Shown: piece after piece, positions 19,781-31,691 of the stretch
Layout of the letters: every line of letters begins with the position of its first letter
How positions within the stretch are numbered: position 1 is the stretch's first letter
Assembly: GCA_037389465.1 (NCBI GenBank)
Contig: JAZARR010000250.1
Location: 1,116,001 to 1,180,000, forward strand
Direction of reading: 5' to 3'
DNA: 64,000 nt
DNA from: Baylisascaris procyonis
Lineage: Eukaryota > Nematoda > Chromadorea > Rhabditida > Ascarididae
The notes under the pieces: model-generated
Seen by the model: the letters and a program-made list of their open reading frames with translations, nothing else
The model's database searches: none
What the model was told of the DNA's origin: nothing
Translations under genes and position numbers: made by a program

Positions 19781-22700
19781 CTAAAATACTCAATAATTAA
19801 CCAATTATATGAATTTCAATATTTGAGGCATATCTCAGTATCACATTTCTAAATGATTAAAAAAATAAAAACTGCAAGAAAAAAGACCAATAGGTAATAT
19901 AATCGCAATTTTTTATAAATGAACCACCTCGACGAAAACATGAAATACCACAAATCGAACGGCGCAATAAGTCAAGAGATGACTATTGCAAATGGAGAGG
20001 AGGAGGATCCGATCTGTACATATACGCCAATGAATAAAAATCAATCAGCGCTATATTAGTATCGTGTAAAATGTTCAAATATGAATTATTATAATAGGCT
20101 CTGTAGTTCATTAATAAGCTATGCTAACTCCTGATGGATATCGGATGAAAGAAATTTGCCGCTTTCTGATTCTAATTCATCGGCAAACAGCAAATGCATA
20201 TGTATGTTATAGTAAAAGATATGAATATTGAGAAACGAATCTTTTTTTTTTTCTTTCTTACCAATGCAAAGTTGAATCTTTTTTTTGCAATTTCTTGTGC
20301 AATGCAATTGCAGTTGCAAAAAAAAGCAAATGCAAATAATTCGTATCATGTTGAATCTTTTCGAAGCTCAAATACTAGCATCTTCAATTCTCCTTCATTC
20401 TCTTTTCTCGATGAGCTGCTTAAAAGCGATCATAACTTCTTCAGTCAAACTACTTTCATTAGGACTCTTCACAAAGAATGATTTAAAGACGGAAGTTGTA
20501 AAATCTAAACAAAACCTATTACCCGTTTTGGTTAGTAATAAAGACTAGAAGTGCTAGAAGTCCGATCGATAATTTACATGCTATGAAATCATATCCCTTT
20601 TATATGTATTAGGTGTGCATCAATGATGTGCCATGAAGGGTCTCTAGATCGGCCGGCAACTGTCGCCGAGCTCACATAATCGACGACGCTGATATGTCGA
20701 CGCAGCATCGAGTGCACACTAATCGAAAAATAGTTGACAGTCTTGCAAGCGTTCACGCATCGATATGATCAAACGTTTGAGTGATATTTAACTGCATTAT
20801 CGATCAATACTGATCACATTCCTATGTGCTAGCATAGAGAATGTGATGGCACCGACGTGCACACCTCGAAATTGTTCGACGTGCGAAATGATTCAGAAAG
20901 AAAGATGCATATTAATTGCCGATGCTTCAAAAAATAAATTAAAAAAAAAATAAATAAAATAAAGCGTAATCAATAGGCTGCTAATTGCTCGCCATCACCA
21001 CATAATTATATGAGCAAAAAAAGATTTATATAAATAAACGCATTTGATCATATTCACCTGAAATAATTTTACTTATAAACTGAACGGACACAAATATGAT
21101 GTTATTATACATAAAAATCAAAAATATTCTTATTATTTTTGTTATAAATATGCAAAAATTTGTAATATTTCTTTGAATGCCCGCATTCTCAAGCGTTATA
21201 AAAATTCTTGATAAAAAAAATTAACAAACCGCTGATAAGAATGGTAGCTTGCAACCATGCAAAAGTCGTAGCGACATGTCGTAGACCGACCCAATCGGCT
21301 GTCGTCTAAATGAAAAATTATTGACGAAATATTCATTGAGAGAGATGGAAACGATTGAAACGTTCGTAATGATCGCTTATGCAAACTATTTCAAAGCTGT
21401 CAATTCATCAAATCTTATAGCAGTACAAATCAAATTGTCATCTTTTAGCATGCGGCGATATCGATATATCTAATTGCCAACCGCCTCAGTTCTACCGCAG
21501 AAAAGAATTCCAGCTTTCTTGACAACGTGTGAGTGCCTCGACAAAATGCATAGTTGCCTTGATATAATGCAACTGCCCAGCTGTCAAAAACTAGTACCTT
21601 CATCTTCCTTGACATGCCTCCTCCATCCACCTCCCTTCCCCCTTTCTCTCATTTGAATCGGACGAAAAAATGACGGAAAAAGTCAAAAAAAACATTAAGC
21701 AACAATACAATCCCTAGAAAAAACAACTGAGTTCTTCGAAAGGCGTTTTCGGGAAATTTCCATTGAAATGCGAACACGCAGAAACCAGTGTATATCGATT
21801 CTAAAGTTTTTGAGGGCCTGGTCGTTTTACATTTAGGGTGGAAAATATGGGGTCACGATTCCATCTCGGTCGCCATCGAGAACTGATCAAGGCATGACTA
21901 TACTGAGGTAAGATAAGCCCTATGGTGGTTGCGTCGTCGAAGTGAACCACTCAGAACCGCAACCAAGGTTAGCTCACTTTCATATGAACAAAGATTCAAT
22001 TTAATCTCAACTATAGCCATAATAACATAGGTAATTTGTATTCGTTCCTCTCTGCCAATAATTGTGAGCCTATTCTATTCTCGTTGTTCTTCTAATTGCG
22101 GAATTCGAAGCGACCAAACAAAACACTCTCATATAAAAATTCATTCATCTCATATGAATATTGCTAACACAAATCTAACAATAAATATTCAAATATATTT
22201 TCCCCAGTAAACCATCGATAGAAATTTTTATTTTTCGATTCCTTGAATCTTAAATTATATCGTTACTTAATATATCCAGAATAAATGAATTGAAAGGAAT
22301 TGAGATTTGAGAAATGATCGAAAAATATTAAACGACAACAAACGAGCGGATTGCTCACTGTGTCCGCAGGAAAATCGGTAGTTAAGAAAAACTGCCAAGA
22401 AAACAACGGATATATATTTGTTAGTATCATTTCTCGTCTTAGGCGATTATAAGAAATTTATCAAACCATCGAAAAGTTTACTTGGCAGCCACGATTACGT
22501 TCATACGAATAGGTTACTATTTGAACAGATAGAGAGGGGAACATCTCGCAATCGCAAACAAATGAGTACCACCAACAGATTGCGATGGTAATGACGTACA
22601 CAACGATGTCGAAGCAGTGAAGACGAAACGATGTGCCAACCGCACATCGCAGTCAAGCATGAAAGAATGATGTGTGGATGGCTGACTGCTCGAATGCACG

Positions 22701-24456
22701 AGTTCCCACATCGGCTGGCAATAGAGGGCTTACGTGCAAAAATCGTTTGGCAGAGCAAAAGAAAACTCAAGGCTCATTCGTCGATTGCGACGACGTACAT
22801 CGACAGACCCGCAACATATGCCTCTCCCACGTATTCACATACAGCATACCGCCCGATTCACTCTCGTCGATTCGTTTACCGCCTCGTTAAAATCAATATT
22901 TTAGAGATGTGATACAATGTCACCTAAATGATAGAAGATCATGGAGCCGAAATCAGGGGAACTGACTCTCAGAGAAGCTGACTCTATATGTTATGACCAT
23001 TAAAGTGAACTCTTTTTTGAATTTATAACTTAATGTGAGTTATATAAAAGATGTCACAGTCGTTTCAAAGAAAACCAGGTCTATTCTCTCGTACTTTCCA
23101 ATATTATCGACAAGTAGTGCTTCAAAAACATGTTTTACTGGTTTTATTTGACGAAATTCGTTCGTCATTTAGAGGTTCAAACTTTCACCGTTCATGATGG
23201 GCATATGAATAACGAGTAAGCCGGAAAAGAGACGAGAAAAAAGAGGCAAACAATACAAAAGATTTCGCATCGACAATTCCAATAATAAAGTGTCCAACAT
23301 TATCATTGACTGCTACATTGCCGGACATCATGCCAAGTGTATTTCGCCGTTCGTCTGATTATTTCGGCTCGAAAATCACAAAACATATATGGCACAAATT
23401 TTGGTATTTGTCAAATCAAAACCTCATTGTTCACCTTCTTTGTAAAATAAATAAATTTTAAAATAAACATAAATATAAATAAAAAATTTACAACTATATT
23501 TCACTTATTGACTGATAGGATGCCGTTGAGATATTAGTTTATTTTGCTTCAAACATTAATATGATCGGTTGGTCTAGTCAATGAAAAGTGCACATCGTAT
23601 CAGCTAGCGTTTCTTGCAATCATTCACATATGTTGCAATGAACAGAAGTGGGGAAGTGCTACTAGTATTGAACGCACATTAATAATCAAATTTAAACTGA
23701 TAGCAACTGCAGATATTGAAGAACACGGTGACAAGCCAAGAACGAATACGTCATAAGAATGACACCTGACTATTCAATGCAAAAAAAAAAAAATAAAAAA
23801 TAAAAAATTCATCTGTTGTTTACATAGATTTTACCTCGTTAAGCAACGTGACCTATGATCGTCCAAGTTAATTTTCCCTTTAGCTAAGGTTTATGCATAG
23901 AATACTGCTAATTTAAGTTTTAAAGCAATATAAACAAAAATAAGTGGGAAAGCGCATCATTTTAAAATTCCCATTTTTTCCTCATCAAATGTTTTCAAAC
24001 TATCAATAGATATGCAAGATAATGCCCTCATATTTTAATGATCGGATTATACGCAAACGAAATGGCGAAAGTACGCGCAGAATTCTCTATAATCTGATTG
24101 GCGCAAAGTATATGCAAATTTTTTGGCCTTTTTTGACATCCGCAAATGGGCGACATGAAGTGTGGCACAAAAAGGCCCCACTGTGGTAATAGATTTGATG
24201 GTTCCGGAGTCGAAACTATCAAGCATGTAAAAACAAAACACAAAAGTGCACGCAAAGGCACAACACTGCCCCTTTGCACAAGCAAATTTGCGAAAGTATG
24301 CAGTAAATAATCTTTTTTAAAGATGAAAACATTTGAAAAATTCTGTTGAAGGAGCTAGTATGATAAGTCACTTGCAATTTCACTATTCAGACCAACCGAT
24401 TTCAAAAATGACAAAAAAATTTGAAAAAAAAGCGAAGCAATGGTTTTATATCTCAC
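19781..24456. other. Non-coding stretch, possible long first intron of the mutase gene
   Basis: No gene could be built. The stretch has patches of higher GC (about 20640-20880 and 22490-22890) that stay open in several frames on both strands, but none shows a recognisable product. If 24457-24591 is the mutase first exon, all of this is one 4.7-kb intron. Confidence 0.35.
20813..20847. other. Short hairpin
   Basis: Inverted repeat: ATCACATTCCTATG pairs with CATAGAGAATGTGAT around a loop of about six bases, with one bulge. The stem is about 14 bp, too short for a usual microRNA precursor. Its function is unknown. Confidence 0.6.
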
Positions 24457-24591
24457 CTGAGCTAACCACTCATTAAGATTTTCTGCAAAAGATTCGCTTT
24501 TCTTCGTGTTCAGCCGCTTCTCAGACGTTCTCAAACGCCAATAATTCCGCTCGAAAGTGACAAATCGGTATGGAAGTCCATAAAAACTCAT
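24457..24591 (-). CDS. Orphan first coding exon, possible mutase leader exon
   Basis: A 45-codon minus-strand frame starts at ATG 24591 and ends at CAG followed by GTGAGA, a good donor, at phase 0. The first 25 residues carry many Arg and aromatic residues and few acids (MSFYGLPYRFVTFERNYWRL and on), which would suit a mitochondrial targeting peptide. The first recognised mutase exon lacks a start and begins at phase 0, so joining is formally possible across 4.7 kb. No other downstream partner was found on this strand. The link is inference. Confidence 0.35.
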
Positions 24592-26126
24592 TTTATGGTG
24601 GAAGATTATAGCTAGTAAAATTTCATAACACGATAGCTTCAGTGTTTTCCGGTATTAAATTATTTGATTAGCAGACAAACGTGCATTTACGCACAGACAC
24701 GACACGACACGACACGACACATCACTGCACGTGTTTAGCGAGATGTAACTCTAAATATGCATAAAAGACGCATCTTTATAGTAATAACTAGCAGCCACAG
24801 AATTGAAAATTTTGCTTGAAGCGTGGAAACTTTTTTCCGAAATATTCGACGTTATTATTTGGCCAAAGCTAATATATTTACAGTTTAATGTGGGTATTTT
24901 TTGGAATTAAAATGGCTCCAGCTGAAATTCAGAAGCATCCGATTTGCGCTGCAAAATGAACCAACTGACAACTCATAAAGCAGCGCGTCGGCAATCGATT
25001 GAAAGCGAGCAGTGTCGAGCACGCGATGCTCAGCTGGTTGTAGTGCCAGCTGGCTGGCTAGTAAGAAATGTGCATTGAATAGAAGGGGGGACCCCGAGGT
25101 CGAACGAATGAACATCTCACTGCCTGACAACCACAGCTTCCGATCTACTTGCAGCGATGTTCGCGCAGCGCTTATTATAAAGGGTTAGCATGCGTGTGTA
25201 TATTTGCGTACCGCTTTGCTGTCAATAAGAGGGCATTTTCAGAGGGAATTTTTGCACTTTTGTTTGCAAACCTCTCGACGAGAAATGCCTGTTTTTTTCT
25301 GAGTCAACACCTTGAAGCATTCGACAAGCAACATATAGAACGGAGAAAACTTGAAGAGAAAATAAGGGGAAATGCAAATTTTGTGCTTGTTCATGAAAGC
25401 AAGCTTAGAAAGTAGATAATTAGGAAGTAAATCGCTTCTATTTTCCAAATTTCAGGTTTTATAGATCGTTTACCTTTTTTTTTAAGAATATATTCGAAGT
25501 GAATCAATTATGGGAATTGATAAAAAGTCAACAAAGATTGATAAAAAGTTGAGGATGTCAAATTCGATTGCATCATACAAATATGTCAAAAATATTAGCG
25601 ATTTTGCGATTTCAATTTTTATTTTTCTTAAAAATGAAAAAAAAAATTTTTTTCGCATCTGAAAATATTTCGATAGAGCCAATCTACGTGGTAAATTTTA
25701 AAACATTTTTGCTTACAAGAAGAAAATGCTCATCCGTTGGATTGCACTGCAAAATTGAAAAGTCCTCTCTATGTTCCATTTATGTGTATGGGGCGATCAT
25801 CGTCATATTAATGATCGATCGTTGTCAAAAACAAATCATCTGATGCAATACTTTTTTTTTTCATTCTTTTTCTCTAAGCTTTGCCTGTCCCTCGCCCACC
25901 TCATCCTCCTTTCCACGCGAATGTGATAATGCAAGTAGCTGTCTTGAGCAAATAAAATAATACGAAACTCTTGGGTACGGCGCCGAAGAGTCAACGCAAG
26001 ATATCACCGTGTAATCTAACACTGCAATGATCAAATTTACTCGTATAGTCGATTCTCGTTTGTTGTTCTTCACAAAATATCACTGATCAACTTATATGCT
26101 ATCGTGCCACCGCAGGCGATATCTCG

Positions 26127-26189
26127 GGCCTATGTGAGTCGGTCTTCGGCCTATATGAGTCGCTGTTGCCCACATGAGTCGGTTCCCTC
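26127..26189. repeat. 21-bp tandem repeat, three degenerate copies
   Basis: Three consecutive 21-base units start at 26127, 26148 and 26169 and share the core ATGAGTCGG or TGTGAGTCGG. Confidence 0.7.
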
Positions 26190-26618
26190 AACGCCGCTGT
26201 CCATCATCGCAGAAGCTACTCGATATTACAGTGCATTTTACTTGTTGTATTTCAAATTTCGGACTATATATCATTTTCTCCATTATCGTTGATTATCTAT
26301 GGTAAATATTAGTGTTCCCTTTTTTCGTTATTTCTCTTCCATCACATTGTTCAACAGATATGCTAACCTTATTTAGCTGAGACCTTATTTGGCTCATTCT
26401 GCAACAATAATTTTCATAAATTATTTCTCAGTAAAGTATATTTTTCACTAAAATATTTCTTGAAAAGAGGAGAAATTTTTTAATTTGATCGTTTTATGTT
26501 ACGTTTCAAATAAGCTTTAATTGAATGGCAGATCTTAGATGAGAGACTTTCAGAAAATCAAAAGTATATGGAAGTATATATAAAATATATAAATTCAGAA
26601 AAAAATTCAGAAAAAAAA

Positions 26619-26631
<13 letters not shown>

Positions 26632-26695
<64 letters not shown>
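26632..26695. repeat. (TA)n microsatellite
   Basis: About 64 bases of TA repeats in the intergenic region. Confidence 0.95.
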
Positions 26696-26697
<2 letters not shown>

Positions 26698-27143
26698 AAA
26701 TATGGAAGTATTGAGTCACGCTATTCATGGTTGCATTAGCGAAAAATTAACGAGAAAATTAACAATTCTTATGAAGAATCGTCGCTTATATCTAATCTAT
26801 TTCTTAGAAATAAATGTTGTCGCATTGTTTTATTGAGTTCTTAAATGATCTTTTAAAATTTTTGCACTTCAATGGCCCGAAAGTTATACCCTTTATCAGA
26901 GATATATCACCTTTTAATAGTGTCTCCAACAGTAGTAAACATTTCGATGAAGCCAAATAAGACTGTGCCAAGCTTTCGTATCACTAAAGAAGTTGTACAA
27001 ATCAATATCTTTACTATATGCAACACGAACTATAATAAGCATTTATTCAAAATAACATCCATGTCATGTTCAATGATTTTTTATTTTTTATTTTTATTTT
27101 TTACAAACAGATATTTCTAATGTGATCTTAATTTCTACGACAA

Positions 27144-28646
27144 TCACACATCGTTTTCTATATTAGTAATTTTGTGGCGTATTAGTCGTGGATAACGATG
27201 AGCAAAAATATCAATTTTCCTTGGATGATTACGTGATCCATACATGATCGTTTTAATCGGTCGAATAATATATGAGGGCTTTGCGAATGCAATCATCGTA
27301 GGAGTATGAAATATTCGATGCATAATTTCAGCGTTACATGAAAATGGTGTACTCGTATTTGGAAGTGAATTAGTTTGCAACGGCAATAAATTTGAGGGAC
27401 GTTCAGATATTGTTGGAAACAAACCGATATTCTCAGACAAAACGACATTATCTGAATGTCGTGATACGCTATTAGGACTCGAAACTTTTTCATTGGTTTG
27501 GGCAGTGTCGTATTCATGGTTCGGTATTCTCTTCCGATTTATGAATATGTTGTTTGATTTCTTTATCAGCGAACTATATCTCAAATTGTTGTCTTTCTTG
27601 TCTTTGCTCGTTGAATTAAATTGATTTTGAATTTTGTTGTTGAATGTCGGAGGATATATCTGAAACATTGGTGTAGATCATTCACAAACAAATATTTTGC
27701 AAACGCAATACACACCTGATTCAATGATAAAACACTGTTACAATTATTTCGATTGGTATACCTTATCGAGTGATAATCAATTGAAATATTCAAAAATCTT
27801 TCCTATAAAATTTCCGCTCATATAAAATATATTGTTCTTTCTTTGGGAAATGGAAATGTATCGCAATTATCAGTTAACGTATTCATGCGAATGATCGAGT
27901 GATACTTGAAGCACTAATTGGATTTATTGCGCAAGAAATTTCCAAAAAATATACTTATTTTAAAGTCACTCATATGCTATAATGTTTCATGGAAACATTA
28001 TAGGACATTTTTTCTTGGGGGGGGGAGGGGGGGGTTGCATTTACAAAAATTGCAAATTCGCTACAATATGATCGGTGTACAAGTAAGGGTATTGCAAGTT
28101 GACGATGAATGTAATATTTATTTCGCAGTTATGAATGTTGCTTGAGTAATTTTTCAAAGATGTTTCATCCGGATGATTTAATAACTGAAGTGAATTGTTG
28201 CATTTCGATAAAATTTTATTTTATAGAATATTTGTGCAATATTCTATCCATATTATGCAATATGCAAAGATAGTCTTTACAAAAATTGCTCTATCCTTAT
28301 TTATTTTCCCATCATTTAATATGAGATTTATATTTGTTTTATTGAAAATTATGAAGAAATCACCTCAGTCAATTGTTGTTCTTCTCGATTATCGACAGTT
28401 GAAAGAATTTTATAGTTTGCTTTATTTTTTCGATCACTTTCCTCCCAAAAAAGGAAACGTGGATGAAAAAAATTGCCTCCATCGATTACTGGTCTTAACC
28501 ATCTGTAAATATACAATGCAATAAATTCGCTTCAGAATTATTAAGTAATACTTTTTGAATAATTCACCACATTAGCGACCTTACAGAAATATCCTCGACA
28601 TTGGTTTCAATTTCTTCCTGTGTCGCCTGATACGAGTAAGTACCAT
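27144..28646 (-). CDS. Orphan protein, 267 aa, basic N-terminus
   Basis: Four minus-strand exons join in phase: 28585-28646, 28364-28502, 27716-27802 and 27144-27659. Donors are GTAAGG, GTGATT and GTGTGT; acceptors are TTTACAG, TTTATAG and TTTCAG; the last intron is only 56 bases. The start at 28646 has an in-frame TAA just upstream. The product begins with a strongly basic stretch (RIRRHRKKLKP at 6-16), then a segment with aromatic and Pro residues (VIDGGNFFHPRFLFWEE), then a long Asn/Ser-rich, low-hydrophobicity region typical of disorder, and a basic C-terminal 50 residues. There is no signal peptide or membrane segment. The last exon alone is 172 codons open, unusual in DNA this AT-rich. 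I do not recognise a family. A basic, largely disordered protein could bind nucleic acid, but that is a guess. Confidence 0.66.
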
Positions 28647-29879
28647 GTATTATATTACAGTGTCGAATTGATATCCTGTACAGTAATTTGCCTGAAGTGC
28701 GTCACTAAGATCAAGTATCTATATTCGGCACGATCATGAATAGCCTAGATACTACGCTCGTAGGGATCATGAAAGTCCGCGGATAATACTGAAGGCGCGT
28801 TTGTAATAAAACATTCCATTTATTCTTCTAGCTGTTCAAAAATTAGCATCTATAGATGAACTAAATGCTTGAAGAATGAAACCTCGGTTTAATAACATCC
28901 TGGAAATGTTGGCTTTGAGTTGCACTTCGTTTTATTCCTCGTAAGTGTCGTGTTGTTATGGAACATTTTACACGTCGTATTATAATCTCATAAATCGCAC
29001 TGAAAAATGATGAATAAATGAAATTTGTTTTGTTATGTTGGCAACAAAAAAATGGATGATATGATTTGGCAGCAATTTAACCTAAACATTTCTAACAATT
29101 TTTAGAGTGAAATTATTTAATGAATCAGCTAAAACATATTTCAATATTTATGTTATATAGCAATCATGATGTGTTATATAACAATTATGGTGTGTTATAT
29201 AACAGCCATGGTGGCAATTTGATCATTCATTGTGTTATGCAAATAGCGGTTCGTAATATAGGTCGCAAAAAATAAAGGTAATTTTAGTATTTGCGTCACA
29301 TCCGATGAAAAATAGACAAAGAGTCAAAGATGAAAAATTTTTTAACACCGATCCACAGGCAACGATGAACAGAGCTTTTTCCATACGTAAATATTTCGAT
29401 AATCACTAAGAAAGTGTATCCAATAGTTGAGCGATTATATTAATAAGTAGCAATTTGAGTGGATCATTTACGGGACACTTAAATTGGGTGGGATTATCGA
29501 TAATAATAATATATTTATCCATCATCAACGAATGCTCATTTAAATAAAATTTTTTTAGGATATTTTTGAAATATTCAAGTTATTACATAAGCACATATCT
29601 TTTAAGAAAATCCATCTTTTTGAGTAATGAATTCAATTTCGACTAAACTGCTGCAACTATTCTGTTATTAATAATGGTCGCCGAATGGTGGAAGAGAAAA
29701 ATAGTGGGATAGAAAGGAAATACGCTCATCTAATAAAATGAAATGAGACGATAAAATGAGAAGCTAATGTAAATTTTCATATAATTTTTTCGTAGAAAAT
29801 GCTTGTCCCTTCTTCGGCTAAGAGTTCATTGCTTATTTATTAAGTATTTAAATCGTTGAAATAATTCAAAAAATTTATC
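28647..29879. other. Intergenic region
   Basis: No gene is supported. It holds the 21-bp palindromic triple repeat at 29151-29213. Confidence 0.45.
29151..29213. repeat. 21-bp tandem repeat with palindrome TGTTATATAACA, three copies
   Basis: Units start at 29151, 29172 and 29193. Copies 2 and 3 contain the perfect 12-bp palindrome TGTTATATAACA; copy 1 has one change. Each unit ends in ATGRTG. Confidence 0.8.
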
Positions 29880-31691
29880 TCACTTGTTGCCTGCATCAAT
29901 TCGTTTCTTAAAATTTGTGATAAAATCGAATGCGACAATTCGACCTTTCGAGATTATATAACCACCACGCCAAGTATCACCATTTGCCAACATTTCTTGA
30001 CGTTTCAATGTGGAGAGAGGACGATTTGTTTGCTTACAGCAATTTTCTTTCAACCTATTCAATTGGTAAACAATCAATTATTTCGTTATTTCATTTTATA
30101 AATTTTCATATTTCATTATTGTTTAATTCTCATTTTATAAAGTAAAAGAATGCTTTTAATTTCTTAAGTTCGATATTTCAATTAAAATTTCACAATAAAC
30201 TTAGTTGCAGAAACTTAAAATTTGTAGCGTATTTTAAATTACCAAATTTGATTATTTAAAGAAAATAATTATCTTCGTCATAATAACTTCAACGGAAGCA
30301 AATGAAACGACGAAATCATTCTTGCCAACTGCTTTGATCAAATTGCCCTTTGATTTGGGGAACATTTCACCATCAACATAGTGTGAGTTTTTTTCGAGTT
30401 TTGCTCATTATAATGCACAAAATTATGGCACTTGCGAAAAAGCCGTAGCATTTACTACAAACTATCACACTACATTTTTTGATTTTTTCAAAGTTTTTCA
30501 AAAGTTTTTTTTCAATTTCAGTTTTTTTTGCATTTCACAATTTTTCAAAGTTTTGTACTAACAAAATTTTTGAATGCAACGATCCCAAATTCAAAAAATT
30601 CTAATGGTGCAGAATTTTCTGAACATATCTACACTAATGTTTGCATTTTAATGGGGTTTCTTCGAGTTTAGCATAATTCATGCATCAATAACGATAAGTG
30701 TATATAAATCTAAATTACTTACTTCAGTGAAGGACCACTAGGATAGCGATTGCAATGTATATTCTCCCAATCGATTAGGCATCTCTGGAAATTGAGATAA
30801 AAAACCCCGAGTCAAGGTTAAACATAACTTCTGAAGGTCAGCGATGGATGTTGTTCATATGTTTGAATAGGTCTTTCAGCACACTTTTCTCGAAATACTT
30901 ATTGAAAAAAATGACTGATGCCATCATTTGGCATCAATATTCAACAAAAAAAAATTAATTTCATAATAAAGCCGAGAATTTTTAAATTATTAAAAAAAAA
31001 TTAAAAAGTTTTTTTAAAAAAATTATTGAAAAAAATTAAAAAATATTTTTAAAAAACCATTACTTCAGTAGAAATTGTTTTTGAAACATCCAAAATTTAA
31101 ACGATTGAATAAATCATTTTCATTATAATGAATTAGTAGAAAGTATGCGATACGATAGCAATTGATTCGACGAGGAAATGAAAGAAATTTGAACACTTAC
31201 CGCAACGATCATATCAATTTTATTAGAACATAGTACTGGCATACAATTGAAAACTGAAAAATATTTTTATTAGCAATAAAAATTTTCATCGAAATAATTA
31301 AATTATTAATATTTATTGGTACATCTCATCGTATTGATGAAATAATTATATGTCTTTTTAGCATTACAGTAATCAATATTAAATAAGAATATTTTTGATA
31401 TTTGTTGCAAAAATATATTTCCGGTCTATATCCGTGCAAAAATTATTCGGATTTGAGTGTTCACATCACGATCGCTTGCAAAATAACTATGCGAGCAGAA
31501 TAAATCTGCCTTTATCTAATGGGGGGAAAATTAAACGACGTACCTGGTTTTGAATGATTATTAAATGTAACTTCGTAGGGCAAATTTCCATTCGTGCAAT
31601 TTCCTTTTGCAAAAAAAGATACTCGTTCAGCAGATATTAACACCTTTAATACGATATATTTTAGCATATGTTTGAAGTGATGCATCTGCAT
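29880..31691 (-). CDS. Cysteine-rich orphan protein, 145 aa, probably secreted
   Basis: Four minus-strand exons join in phase: 31544-31691, 31201-31253, 30723-30784 and 29880-30054, with donors GTACGT, GTAAGT and GTAAGT. The first ATG (31691) follows TTATTTTAGAAT, a likely trans-splice acceptor. An alternative start is Met9. Residues 9-28 are moderately hydrophobic (MLKYIVLKVLISAERVSFFA), a weak signal peptide. Seven cysteines follow at 32, 53, 58, 69, 78, 93 and 94, clustered in the middle third, with N-glycosylation sites at Asn31 (NCT) and Asn45 (NHS). The C-terminal 50 residues lack Cys and are basic. The family is not recognised. The cysteine spacing suggests a small disulfide-bonded domain with one unpaired Cys. 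Confidence 0.66.

Larger units (their letters stand above)
24592..27143. other. Intergenic region
   Basis: No firm gene. A (CGACA)n stretch lies at about 24697-24720, a 21-bp triple repeat at 26127-26189 and a (TA)n at 26632-26695. A plus-strand 82-codon frame at 26872-27120 has no splice or start context that supports it. Confidence 0.4.

Noticed and set aside
20813..20847. MicroRNA precursor
   Set aside because: The stem is only about 14 bp with a tiny loop, shorter than a usual pre-miRNA.
22501..22912. Overlapping open frames on both strands in a GC-richer patch
   Set aside because: Several frames are open at once, none resembles a protein family, and no splice structure was found; the higher GC explains the lack of stops.
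28195..28524. Plus-strand 109-codon frame
   Set aside because: Antisense to exon 2 of the four-exon orphan, whose phase and splice sites are much better.
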